A stretch of DNA of 64,000 nucleotides from Dasypus novemcinctus (taxonomy: Eukaryota > Chordata > Mammalia > Cingulata > Dasypodidae), in the NCBI RefSeq assembly GCF_030445035.2, contig NC_080675.1, positions 64,744,544 to 64,808,543 of the forward strand. Direction: 5' to 3'. Positions 23,900-33,966 of this stretch are shown piece by piece. The position numbers and the translations under genes were made by a program. Position 1 is the first letter of the stretch, and each line of letters opens with the position of its first letter. Below the pieces are notes generated by a model. The model worked only from the letters and a program-made list of their open reading frames with translations. It had not been told where the DNA came from and ran no database searches.

Positions 23900-24950
23900 G
23901 TGAGGAGGATAGCCAGCAAAATGTCAGCAGAGCAAGGAGCTCCTAGAGTCAGCTTGTGTTACAAGGCAGTCAGTAAACACCCAGAGCTATCTAAAACCCT
24001 ATTTGTGGGCTCAAGGAGACTAGAAGAGCATCCTGCAACTTCCTTGAAAGAATGGAAGGAAGAGACCACCCATACACAGAGAAGATTCATAAGTAGAGCA
24101 CTCCACACCACAGAGGCCAGGACTCATCCACCACTGGTGGCACAAGCTGCCTCAGGAGCTATCCCACAACTGGAATTGGAAGCTCCTTTGCCCAAAAATG
24201 GGGGAGGAAGAGATAGTTGGGCACCAACTTCAGCTACTGATTAGTACATTTGGCGGGCTAAAGTATCACTCTAAGAACAACTAAAGTTTGAACCTGTCCA
24301 AGCCAGAAAGAAGCCAGTAGTTGCCATTTTGAATCTTCCCTCAGCATGAAGGGAAGCCAGGCTGACTGAAAATCACAGTGACTCTCATCAAATCATCCTG
24401 GAGACCTAGGCTAATCTTCAATCTCTCCTCTAGCAGGGAGAAAGCTGGGGGCCCTGCACCAGCCTCTCCAGGTAACTCCAGGTACAGTCTGGCACAGACT
24501 GAATAGTCAGAAGTCTACTGGGGACTCAGTCATCTTGGACCCACATGACATAGATTGATGCATATACCTGTAGCTCCATCCCCACCTAAGGCAGGGGAGA
24601 AAGGTGTATGAAGCTTCATCAGTCTCTCTGGACAACTACAGTCTATGCCTACATGATGTGGATTATTCCACATAGCTGCAGCTCTATCCCTACCCCTGGC
24701 AAAGGAGAAAATTGGGAGATGCTTCATTGGTCTCTGGGGCAATAAAGGCAGCTTGAGGTTCCAAGTCTATAACATCAAGTACACACTACACACTTGGCTC
24801 CTACTACACAACCAGCAAGGGAGAAAGGGCAAGAAAGCCATAAACTAAAGAGAAAAACTGCATCCAGAATAAATACTTTAGTAAGCCAGTAGCCTAGACA
24901 CCAAGAAAAAATTACAATCCACACCAGGAAGATATGGCCCAGTTAAAGGA
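23900..24950 (+). mobile_element. younger L1: 5'UTR with diverged tandem monomers
   Basis: L1 5' sequence begins at about 23,900 (tgaggaggatagccagcaaaatg). In the 3' half of the UTR, related blocks recur. 'acatgacatagatt' at 24,543 and 'acatgatgtggatt' at 24,651 are 108 bases apart. Each is followed by a 'gctc(c/t)atcc' phrase, a 'ggagaaa' phrase and a 'gcttcat(c/t)(a/g)gtctct' phrase. Weaker relatives lie before (about 24,400) and after (about 24,772). L1 promoters in rodents are built from such monomers. The inserted element is flanked by aaaatgaggg (to 23,899) and aaaataaggg (near 28,365-28,374), a likely 10-bp target duplication with one difference. Confidence 0.75.
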
Positions 24951-25925
24951 ACAAGATAAGCCTCCAAATGACTTAAGGAGTTAAGACAACTAATCATAGA
25001 TGTTCAACCAAATCTCCATAATAAATTCAATGAGATACCTAAAGAGATTAAAGGTATTAAGAAGACATTGGATGAGCACAAAGTAGAATTTGAAAGTATA
25101 CAAAGAAAAATAGCGGATCTTATGAGAATGAAAGACAAAATAAATAAAACTAAAAATACACTAGAATGATATAATAGCAGATTTGAGAAGGCAGAAGAAA
25201 GATTGGTGAGCTTAAAGAAATGACATCTGAAAGTGAACATACAAAAGAAGAGATAAAGAAAAGAATGAAAAATTTGAACAAGGTTTCAGGAAACTAAATG
25301 ACAGCAAGAGATGTGCAAACATATGTGTCAAGGATGTCCCAGAAGGAGAAGGGAAGGGAAAGAGACAGAAGAGATATTAGAAGAAATAATGGTAGACAAT
25401 TTCCCACCCCCACTTAAGGACATAAATATCCATGTCCAAGAAGCACAATGTACTCCCATCTGAATAAATCCAAATAGACCAACTCAATGAGACATACTCA
25501 TCAGAATGTCAAATGCCAGAGGCAAAGAGAGAATTCTGAGAGCAGTAAGAAAAAAGCAAAGCATAACATATAAGGGATACCTAATAAGATTAAGTGCTAA
25601 TTTCTCATCAGAAACCATGGAAGCAAGAAGCCAGTGGAATGATATACTTAAGATATACTAGAAAAGAAAAACTTCTAGCCCAGAATCTTATATCTTTACT
25701 TTTCTTTCAAAAATGAGAGTGAGTTTAGAATATTCACAGATAAACATAAACCAAGAGAGTTTGTAACCAAGACACCAGCTTTGCAGAAAATACTGAAGGT
25801 TGTGCTACAGTCTGAAAAGAAAAGAGAGGAGAGAGGTCTGGAAGAGAGTCTAGAAATGAAGATTACATCAACAGAAGTAATTAAAAATGTCAAAGAGTAA
25901 TGAAAATAAAAAATGACAGGTAAAA
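24951..25925 (+). pseudogene. L1 ORF1 remnant (younger L1)
   Basis: Plus-strand text carries the ORF1 order: a Lys/Glu-rich coiled coil (about 24,990-25,290), the RRM segment with phrases for a GEGKGKRQKR-type run (about 25,340), and the C-terminal domain to about 25,900. Several stops and shifts break it. The junction to ORF2 sequence is at about 25,925: instead of the ORF2 endonuclease and RT, the text jumps directly to the late ORF2 region, so roughly 2 kb is deleted. Confidence 0.78.
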
Positions 25926-26545
25926 CACAAATATTCAGGAATAAACTTAACCAAAAATTGGAAGACTATTCCATGCTCATAGATTATTAGAATATTAAAT
26001 ATTTTTAAGATGTCAATTCTACTCAAATTAATAAATAGATTCAATGCAATCCCAATAAAAATTCCACCAGCATTTTAAAAATAAACGGAAAACATGATTA
26101 TAAAATTTATTTGGAAGGGTAGGCATCCTGAATAGCCAGAAACATCTTGAAAAGGAAAAGTGAAGTTGGAGGACTCTCATTTCCAGACTTTAAATCATAA
26201 TACCTAGTTACAGTGGTAAAAACAGCATGATACTAGCATAAAGACAGACACATAGACCAATGGAACCAAATTGAAAGTTCAGAAACAGACCCTCACATGC
26301 ATGGTCAAGCGATTTTTGACTAGCCTGTCAAACACACCTAGCTCGGGCAGAACAGTCTATTCATCAAATGGTGCTGATAGAACTGGGTATTCATAGCCAA
26401 AAAAAGTAAAAAGGACCCCTATCTCTCACTTACACAAAAATTAACTGAAAATAAATAAAAAACCTAAATATAAAAGCAAGAGCCATAAAACTTCTAGAAG
26501 AAAATGTAGGAAAATATCTTCAAGACCTGGTGGTAGGTGGTGGAC
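25926..26545 (+). pseudogene. L1 ORF2 late region (younger L1)
   Basis: The sequence follows L1 ORF2 downstream of RT, with identifiable phrases such as 'ttcaatgcaatcccaataaaaattcca' (26,040-26,066) and 'cacatagaccaatggaac' (26,249-26,266). All frames are interrupted. It is preceded by an internal deletion of the endonuclease and RT and followed by 3'UTR. Confidence 0.8.
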
Positions 26546-27195
26546 TCTTAAAGGAGATAAGAGGAGGACTGAGATGGACTACTGATGTTTAACATATGTA
26601 GACATTTTAATTAGCCTTACTGTAAAAGTGTGGAAATGTACAGAGTAACACATTATAGCAAGTAACACCTGGTTTATAAATAGGCATGTGGCTGAAAATG
26701 GTAGTCTAGGAATTTAAACGCCAATTGACAGAATGCTAGAGAATAATCTAGGGACTGAATAGCACAATAAAACCCAGAGATGGATGAGAATTGTGGTTGA
26801 TGGTACAGGTGCAAGAGTGTCCTTTGTGAGCTAGAGAAAAAGTACGTCACTATTGTAGGGTGGGGGGAATATGGAGAAGCATGGGAAAAATTGAACTGTG
26901 GTAACCTATGGACTGTGGTTAGCAGTAATAATGTAATATTCTTGTATCTATACAAAGATGCACTGTGTTGATAATGGGACAATATGGAAAAAGTGTGCCA
27001 AATATACTCTATGGACCTGGTAATAATCAGGTGATACTATCTCATATTCTGTAACAAATGATCAACCACAAGGTAGTATGTTGATAGAGGGGTGTTGTTT
27101 GGCAATTTTGCACATGTATGTGATTTTTTAAAAATTTTACGACTTCTGCCATAAAAATATATTTAAAACATTTTTTGTGATCCATGTATCTTTTT
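26546..27195 (+). mobile_element. L1 3'UTR, module A (younger L1)
   Basis: This continues the younger L1. The last 300 bases contain a module of the style 'ctatggac(t/c)...gtgg...attctgtaac...tgtatgtgatttt...aaaatatatttaaaac' that recurs three more times downstream (about 27,901, 28,142 and 29,165). The EIF1 retrocopy entered just after this module, at 27,196. Confidence 0.7.
27184..27195 (+). repeat. target site duplication of the EIF1 retrocopy, left copy
   Basis: atgtatcttttt here is repeated exactly at 27,863-27,874, where it is followed by AAAAAA. Read on the minus strand this is the TTTTTT/A type of site cut by L1 endonuclease. Confidence 0.9.
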
Positions 27196-27862
27196 CTTTC
27201 TTTCTTTTTTTTTTTTTTTTTTTTTTTTGGCTCTTTTCAGTTTATTGCATGAAGGAGTTACACTAGTCCAAGTTAAAAGTGGACCCCAAATGGTTACATT
27301 ATACAAGCTATGAGGTTTTTAAACTTGTGACAAGGGACAGAAGGGAAATTCTCTACTCATTGCAAGGAAATCCTCACTTAAGCTTCAGTGAGCCACAAGC
27401 ACTTAAAACCCATGAACCTGCAGCTGATCGTCCTTAGCCAGTCCAATCTCCACAAGGAACTGGCATATGTTCTTGCGCTGGTCACCCTGTAGCTGAATCA
27501 CTTCTCCATATTCTGGATGCTCAATTACAGTATCATTGCAGGCAAATTTCTTCTTAAACGGTTTCACTAGTTTCTTTTTATCATAATCATCAGCGATCCC
27601 TTGGACAGTGGTAAAGGTCTTCCTGCTGTTCCTCTGTTGAATTCTTATGTGGATATAATCCTCAGTCCCAGCAGGAAGCAGGTCATCACCCTTACTTGCA
27701 TCAGCAAAGGGGTCGAAAGAGTGAAGGTTCTGGATAGCGGACACACGGCCTGCGGAAGGCAGCTGCGGGAGAAGGTGGGCAGGGGGGATGGAGCGTTGGG
27801 AAGCGAGGGGGCTCCAGGGGGGAGGCTGCTGAGTCCTAGGCGGTGGCTCAGTGACTGGGGCT
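27196..27862 (-). pseudogene. EIF1: processed retrocopy of EIF1 (translation initiation factor 1, SUI1)
   Basis: The minus-strand stretch 27,744-27,403 encodes all 113 EIF1 positions in one frame without stops, from SAIQNLHSFDPFADASKGD to LAKDDQLQVHGF and TAA. EIF1 binds the 40S ribosome and enforces correct start-codon choice. The copy lacks introns, has a 3'UTR (27,229-27,402) with AATAAA (TTTATT at 27,241-27,246), a degraded poly(A) tail seen as the T run to 27,228, and exact 12-bp target duplications, so it is an L1-mediated retrocopy. Against the usual protein I see about five substitutions (for example Gly to Ser in QQRNSRK, Ala to Pro in LVKPFKKK). The start codon is GTG (27,742-27,744). 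An in-frame ATG at 27,931-27,933 extends the open frame to 176 codons through the 5'UTR and flanking L1. Confidence 0.95.
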
Positions 27863-27874
27863 ATGTATCTTTTT
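27863..27874 (+). repeat. target site duplication of the EIF1 retrocopy, right copy
   Basis: Exact repeat of 27,184-27,195. Confidence 0.9.
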
Positions 27875-27900
27875 AAAAAAGACGAAAAAAGAGGAAAAAA

Positions 27901-28370
27901 AATAATAGGGTGGGTTGGGGGAAAATACACCAAGACTAAGATAAGGACTATAATTAGTAATAAGATTTTGACAATATTCTCTCATAATTTGTAACAATTG
28001 TCTCACAACAATGAAAGATGTTGGTGGTGGGCTAATGTATGGGACTCCTGAATGATGTTATGCATGTTTGCTTTGTAAGTTCACAACTTTTACTATATAC
28101 TTATTGTTTAGGTATGTTCATGTATAAATGATACAAAAAATAATAATAGTGTGGGTTGGGGGAAAATACTCTGTTTAGCAGTAATATTTTGAGGATGCTC
28201 TTTAATTCATTAGTAAAAATGTTTAAAACCAATGTAAGATATTGGTGGTAGGGTGAGGTATGAGAGACCTGTATGATGTTATGTATGTTTGTTTTGTAAG
28301 TTCACAACCATTACTTATTGTTCATGTATGTTCACATATAACAGATATACTTCAAAAGATTTTTTAAAAT
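27901..28370 (+). repeat. tandem L1 3'UTR modules B and C
   Basis: Two head-to-tail units of about 241 bp start at 27,901 and 28,142, both with 'aataatag(g/t)gtgggttgggggaaaatac'. They share 'gatgttggtgg', 'gatgttatg(c/t)atgtttg', 'taagttcacaac' and 'tatgttca' phrases in the same order. They belong to the 3'UTR of the younger L1, downstream of the EIF1 insertion, and end before the older L1 resumes at about 28,371. They have diverged, so the duplication is not recent. Confidence 0.8.
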
Positions 28371-29370
28371 AAGGGAGAAATTAAAACTTTCCCAGATATA
28401 CAAAAGCTGAGGGACTTATCTCCACTACACTAGTCCTGCTATAAATCTAAAGGGAGTTCCTCAGGTTGAAAGGAATGGATACCAGACAACTGACTAAAAC
28501 CACATGAAGAAATAAATATCTCCAGCAAAGATATTGATATGGGTAAATATAAATACAAGTTTTTGTTTACAACTCCACTTTTTACTCCCAACAATATCTA
28601 AAATACAAACACATAAAATGTTATGCATAAATCAGTGTTTGAAACTCATAATGTACATAATTTGTGACAAGAGCTACATAAAGGAGTGAGAGAAAGGGGG
28701 AGAGGAACACAGTAATGTACATTATTTAAGTTAATTTAATATCAAAGGAAATGAGGTTGTTATAGATATAAGGTGTTAAACTTAAGCCCCCAAGTTAATC
28801 ACAATGAAAATAGCAAAGGCTATGCAAACTCATAGTACAGAAAGTAAAGTACAAGTTGCCAGGGTTGAAGGGTAGGGCAATGGTAAGTTAATGCAACAGG
28901 AGTGTAGGGATATTATTTGGGGTGAAGAGAAATGGATGGTGGCACAATGGTTGCTGATGAGGATACCGCAACATGATGAACGTGATTAATCTCACTGAAT
29001 GGTATATTCAGGAGGGGTTGAGATGGGAAGATTTGTGTTGTATAAATGTGTCCATGACTTAGAAAGGAGAAAGAGAACTAAAGAGATAATTACAATTAAA
29101 TGCAATACATGATACTGGATGGAACTAAAAACAAAGGAGCAAAGCCTCAAAAATATGTGTCAAAAGTAGGGTGGTATGGAAAAAATAAGTCAAATGTACA
29201 TTATAGACCATGGTTAGTGGTAATAGTCTGATGACATTCTCTAATAATCTGTAACAATTGTTCCACAACTGTGTGGTGTGCAGGTGAAGGGTTGTTCTAT
29301 GGGAATTTCATACATGTACATGATTGTTTTATGAGTTCATAACTTCTATAATAAAAATATGTTTTTAAAA
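28371..29370 (+). mobile_element. older L1/HAL1-like element, right half (ORF1 end and UTR, module D)
   Basis: The text 'gagaaattaaaactttcccagatatacaaaag' directly continues the ORF1 reading that broke at 23,899, then passes the ORF1 end and an inter-ORF/UTR-like region. The tail (29,165-29,370) repeats the 3'UTR module seen at A-C and ends 'aataaaaatatgttttt' plus A-rich bases. No ORF2 sequence is visible between ORF1 and this tail, which suggests a HAL1-type organisation or a large deletion. Confidence 0.7.
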
Positions 29371-29399
29371 AGCAGATAAAAACATTTAAAAAGTATATT

Positions 29400-29634
29400 A
29401 TTTAGCCATAAGAAAAATTGGGGTATAGAATATATTCATATCAACATTAAATTTCTTGAACTTGATAACTACTTTTAAGGTGATTATATAAGTGACTATC
29501 CTTGATCATAGGAAATATACATGTGTTTAAGGAGTATGATGTATGAAACTGGCTTCAAATGATGATAGATGATAGATAGAAAGATAGATATACAAATAGA
29601 TAGATATGATTGAGGGGGAGAGAGAGAGAGAGAT

Positions 29635-29667
<33 letters not shown>

Positions 29668-29720
29668 CAGAGAGACGATAGAGTTTTAGTTTTCCAACTG
29701 GGTGTCCATGCAAAGTACCA
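29400..29720 (+). repeat. L1MC-like 3' end with GATA/GA microsatellite
   Basis: 29,460-29,560 resembles the 3' end of old L1M elements ('cttgatcataggaaatatacatgtg' and onward). It runs into an impure GATA repeat (29,556-29,607) and a GA/CAGA repeat (29,617-29,682). Confidence 0.6.
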
Positions 29721-30507
29721 GAAATAGTGTTTTTTTTCCCCCTATTCATAATTTCTTGGTTATTTGTTCTATCTTCTCTCATGTCTTTCACCACAATATT
29801 TACCTTCTGCTTCTAGGATAACTAGGAAAACCAATAGAACATAAAATACATCTGCTTTAGAGTCATCTTAGAACAATTACAGTAATGAGGACAAGGATCT
29901 AAGATATCAGAAAGGGGGAATTAAAAGAGATGTCTCTGTCTTAGGTGTCATTTGCAAGTTCTGGATGCAAGCAAGAGGTTAAGAATCTGAGTTATTTCTA
30001 AAGAAGGGCGATTAAGGAGAAATTGCAGGGCATGTTTGGCAAAATGGAGACTTCGTGCCTCAAATTCATGGACAGTTTCTCCTCAATTGATTTGCTAAAT
30101 TCTTAATCTTTAAAATGAGGGAGGCTAAAGTGCTAAGCTAAAAATCCCTGAAATATCAGAGTAAAATTTTGGGCACTCCCTTTTGCTGAGTAAACAAAAA
30201 TTAATATTTCTTGAGGTATGTGTGTTGATGTGTGTGGGGGGATCCTGCTCTACATACCAGGATTTAGTGGACAGACTTGAACAACCATGTCCAAGGAAAA
30301 TTACAAAGAAAAAGTAGGCTGAGACTTTCAAAAATACCATCTCAAACTTGCTTTCCGTAACTCCATAATTAGAATTAAAAAATTATTCTTTACTCCATCA
30401 GACAATCAGAAGTAAAGTTGAAGAATTTGTGGAAGAAAATATATAACCTAGACTTTCTGTGATTTTATAATCACAATTTTTGGCACTCAGTAGAAAATTA
30501 CTATAGG
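29720..30507. other. no recognisable feature
   Basis: AT-rich sequence with only short chance frames (for example 71 codons on the minus strand at 30,125-30,340). Confidence 0.4.
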
Positions 30508-30512
30508 GCCAT

Positions 30513-30951
30513 TGTTTTCATTTTCTAGACTGCTCAAAGCAAATACCATAAAATGGTTCAGCTTAAACAATGGGAACTTATTCATTCCTGGTTTTGAGGC
30601 CAAAAAGTATCCAAATAAAGGTACCATCAAGGCAATGCTACCTTTCCAAAGACCAGCTGCTGGCAATCCTTGACTGCTCTGCCACATGGCAAGGCACATG
30701 ACAGCATCTGCTGATCTTTCCCTTCTCTTCTGGTTTCATGGATTTCAGCTTCTTCCATCTGTGGCGTTCTCTCTCTCTGCATTTCATTCTTTTATAAGGG
30801 CCACAGTAAAGGATTAAGACCCATTTTGGGCCATGCCTTAAGTGAAGAAGCCTCATTAAATTGTCCCATTTACAATGGGTTTGCACCCACAGGAATAGAT
30901 TAAATTTGAAAATATGTTTTTCTGGGGTTCATGCAGCTTCAAACCACCACA
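30513..30951 (-). repeat. MaLR-like LTR with perfect 5-bp target duplication
   Basis: The minus strand starts TGTGGTGGTTTGAAG and ends TGAAAACA. gccat occurs at 30,508-30,512 and again at 30,952-30,956, the 5-bp duplication expected for class III LTR elements. Inside, phrases for a TATAA-type box and 'catggcaaggcacatg' recur as in xenarthran MaLR-type LTRs I remember. The 70- and 82-codon minus frames here are not genes. Confidence 0.75.
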
Positions 30952-30974
30952 GCCATGTATATGAAATGCAGTAG

Positions 30975-31930
30975 GAAAAAGTAGAAATGAGCATTAGTAG
31001 CTGACCTACAGGTGATACCAAGATAGGAGTTAACAAGCAAGGACTTTGAAGTAGCTATGCTAACTATACTCAAGAAAATAGAAAGACGATACCCATATAC
31101 GAAATGATGAAGAATTTTACCAAAGAATTATAAAGAATTCCAATTTATAAAAATGAGTCAAGTGAGCATTTTAGAAATAAAAATGAAAATAGTTGGATTT
31201 AGGAACTCAGATGGTATTGACAGCATGTTGGATGAAGTCAAGGATGCATTAGTGAACTAGAAGACATATCAATGGAATATATTAAAGCAGCAGCATAGAG
31301 AGGGAAAAAGTGAAAAATATATAAAAGGACAATATACTTGTAGAGCTTAGTTAAATTTCTATGTACATCTATGAAGGAGAGGTGAAAGAGAGTAGAGCAG
31401 AAGCAATATATGAAGAAAAAATATCTAAGAATGGTCCAAAAATGATGAAATATCAATCGATAGTCAAGAAGCTCTGAAAACGCAAAGAAGCCATCTTAAA
31501 TACATCATAATAAAACTGCTGAAAACCAAAGGCAAAAATAAAAGCAGCAAAATATCAATAAATTTATTACCTTCAAAGGAGCAATGATAAGGCTGCAAAT
31601 TTCTATTTTTTTCTGATCTTACTTCAGCCAGAAGATAATAGATGGTATTTTATAATGCTCAAAGAAAATTACCAATGTGTTCTTCTCTGAGCATGAAAGT
31701 AATCTTCAAAATGTTCACAAAAAACAAATAATTTATTGCTAGAAAGCTTGCACTAAAACAAAACAAAAACAAAAAGAAACAAACACTAAAGTAAATTTTG
31801 TTGGTAGTTAGAAAATAATCCAGATGAAAACAGGGAGATGAAGGAAAGTATGAAGAAGGTAATTAATGATAAATATTTGAGTAAATATACATGAATATTG
31901 ACTTTAAATACATAAACAATCATGTATTGG
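30975..31930 (+). mobile_element. ancient L1M ORF1-region fragment
   Basis: A-rich plus-strand text follows old L1 ORF1: 'aaggactttgaagtagctat' (31,040), 'gtgagcattttagaaataaaaatgaa' (31,161), 'cagaagcaatatatgaagaaaaaatatctaagaatggtccaaaaatgatg' in the RRM region (31,400), and a final ORF1 segment to about 31,745. It is multiply broken. Confidence 0.65.
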
Positions 31931-32005
31931 TTATATATATGATATATGTACAAATATATATGTGCATATGTATGTACATGTATATGTATGTAGCTGTATA
32001 TACAT
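31928..32005. repeat. TA/TG-rich low-complexity stretch
   Basis: Alternating tatatatg and tgtatg units without a clean period. Confidence 0.7.
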
Positions 32006-32099
32006 GGTTTACTAATTTTGTACCCAATCTGAAGTGAACACCCACCTATCAAACTTTTCTTAAGATCTCCACTTTTAAGTATAAATACATTTCAGATTA

Positions 32100-32435
32100 A
32101 GTATATCTAAAATTGAAATCTTGATCTTGCCTCCAAAACAATTGCTCCTTCCATAGTTGCTATTATCTTGGTAAATGGCAACTCCAACTTTCAAGTGAAA
32201 TAGAGTCAACTTTTACTCCTATAGTTCTTCTTTCATTTATCTATCTAAACTTTAAAAATATGCTATCTTCACACTATTGGCACAATCTAACAATTTCTCA
32301 CCATGTCCATTGTTACCATCTTTCACCTGGATCCAGTTCTATTTTTCACCTGGATTATAACAGTATCCTGAATGATATTCCTTTCAGGATACCATTCTTC
32401 CATTCCCAAATAGTATATTCTCAAAACAACAGCTA
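32100..32435 (+). repeat. ancient interspersed repeat, left half
   Basis: Phrases such as 'tttcacctggattataacagtatcctgaa' and 'aacaacagctaaagacatcttttt' match a common old mammalian repeat. It is interrupted at about 32,435 by an L1 3' end and resumes at about 33,096 ('aaatcagattgtgtcaccgctcataaccctccag'). Confidence 0.5.
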
Positions 32436-33095
32436 AAGACATCTTTTTAAAAAAATAAATTTTAAATGCAATTTTATTGAAGTATATCATTCATATATGA
32501 ACATAACTAAACAATAATTGTATAATAAAAATCGTGAACTTACAAAACAAGCATGCATATTATCATACAGGGCTCCCAAATATCACCCCACCACAGCAAC
32601 AACACCTTGCATTGTAGTGAAACACTTGTTACACATTATGAAAGAGCATCATAAAAATATTACTACTAATAATAAGCTCATATCTTACATTTCATGTATT
32701 TTCTTCCAACCCACCCTATTAACATCCTGTATTAGTATTGTATATTTTTATGGGTCATGAAAGAATGTAATGATATTTGTTTTGTTAATCACAGTCCATC
32801 TTCCACCTTAGATTCCCTGTGTTATACAATCCCATGCTTTGTACACTCAGTGGCTCTCATTTTCATCACAGAGTTGTGTTGTCATCAACTCAGTCAATTT
32901 TAGAATGTTTTCATTAATCCAAAAAGAAAAATCCCATACTTCCTTATACCCCTCTATCACTGTCCCTTGGAACTGATATATCTTCTTTGACACTGCTGCA
33001 AAAATTTACAATATTTCTGTTAACTATTGTCCATAAATTACATTCATTGTAGTTTTTTCATGTAACACCATGTTCTTAACATTTTGTAAAAGAAG
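32436..33095 (-). mobile_element. 5'-truncated L1 3' end (3'UTR)
   Basis: On the minus strand it ends in 'gatatacttcaataaaattgcattt' followed by an A/T tail at 32,436-32,460, the canonical L1 3' end style. The body resembles the xenarthran L1 3'UTR and is 5'-truncated. It lies inside an older repeat. Confidence 0.65.
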
Positions 33096-33230
33096 AACAT
33101 TCAGAACTGAAATCAGATTGTGTCACCGCTCATAACCCTCCAGTAATTTCTATCACACTCAGAATAGAGTTTTACATATAAAATTTTATACATAGTATTT
33201 TACAAAAAGTGTATACATTTTTAGTGTGAT
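33096..33230 (+). repeat. ancient interspersed repeat, right half
   Basis: Collinear continuation of the repeat ending at 32,435. Confidence 0.5.
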
Positions 33231-33880
33231 ATGCTTCCTGAATGAGAGTGGAGAGGCTTACTAAAAGTTATCTGTGGACATACCTGTGGCTGTTTATTTC
33301 CCTAAAAACCTCAAAGGTTGTATGTTATGATTTAAAGTAGAATAAATGATTAATTATATTCAGGACATAAATAGGTAGATAGTAAAATAAATATTTTATG
33401 TTAAATAAGTTGAATAGTTACATTTAACCCTCATAATAAATAGGTAATATTTAATACTTACAGAAAATTTTAATTATTCAAAAATTATAGAGTAGTGACA
33501 AACTTCTTTCCATGTGTGAGACTTATTTCTGATAAAATTAACAATTTCTTCCATTGGAAAAAAAACATCTGCTTTCTCATCAACCCAGAGAGGAAGTTTT
33601 AAAAGTAATAACATAAAAGGAAATGATTCAAAGAGTTTCAAATGTCCACATTTTTCAGTATATGCCTTATATACTTTCATAAAGAAATACTTAGAATTAT
33701 TTATATAATTCTCAAATTATTTATAGCTATAATATTGGTAGCAATTATACAATGTATGGAGTAGTCATACCTAATATTTCAAAAGTATGGTCGCATTGTT
33801 AAGAAATTACATTTTGTCTATGAAATCAGTATTACTTCCTCAATATAATTCAGGAAAATGTTTATCTAAGAATGTATACA
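33231..33880. other. AT-rich DNA, nothing recognised
   Basis: No convincing frame; the 68-codon minus frame at 33,474-33,680 has no family features. Confidence 0.4.
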
Positions 33881-33966
33881 CGCACACACACAGTGCTTAG
33901 GTGTATATATATATATGTATGTATATATATATATATATACAGCTGTATACACACAGTGCTTAGATG
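33881..33966 (+). repeat. CA/TA microsatellite flanked by a short direct repeat
   Basis: A (CA) run, then (TA)n with interruptions. 'acacacagtgcttag' occurs on both sides of the TA tract (about 33,886-33,900 and 33,950-33,964). Confidence 0.75.

Noticed and set aside
23894..24244. 116-codon protein
   Set aside because: Open frame through the L1 5'UTR start; no recognisable domain.
27403..27744. Parental EIF1 gene
   Set aside because: No introns, poly(A) tail remnant, exact target duplications and loss of the ATG show a retrocopy.
29555..29794. 79-codon Ser/Leu-repeat protein
   Set aside because: Translation of a GA/GATA microsatellite.
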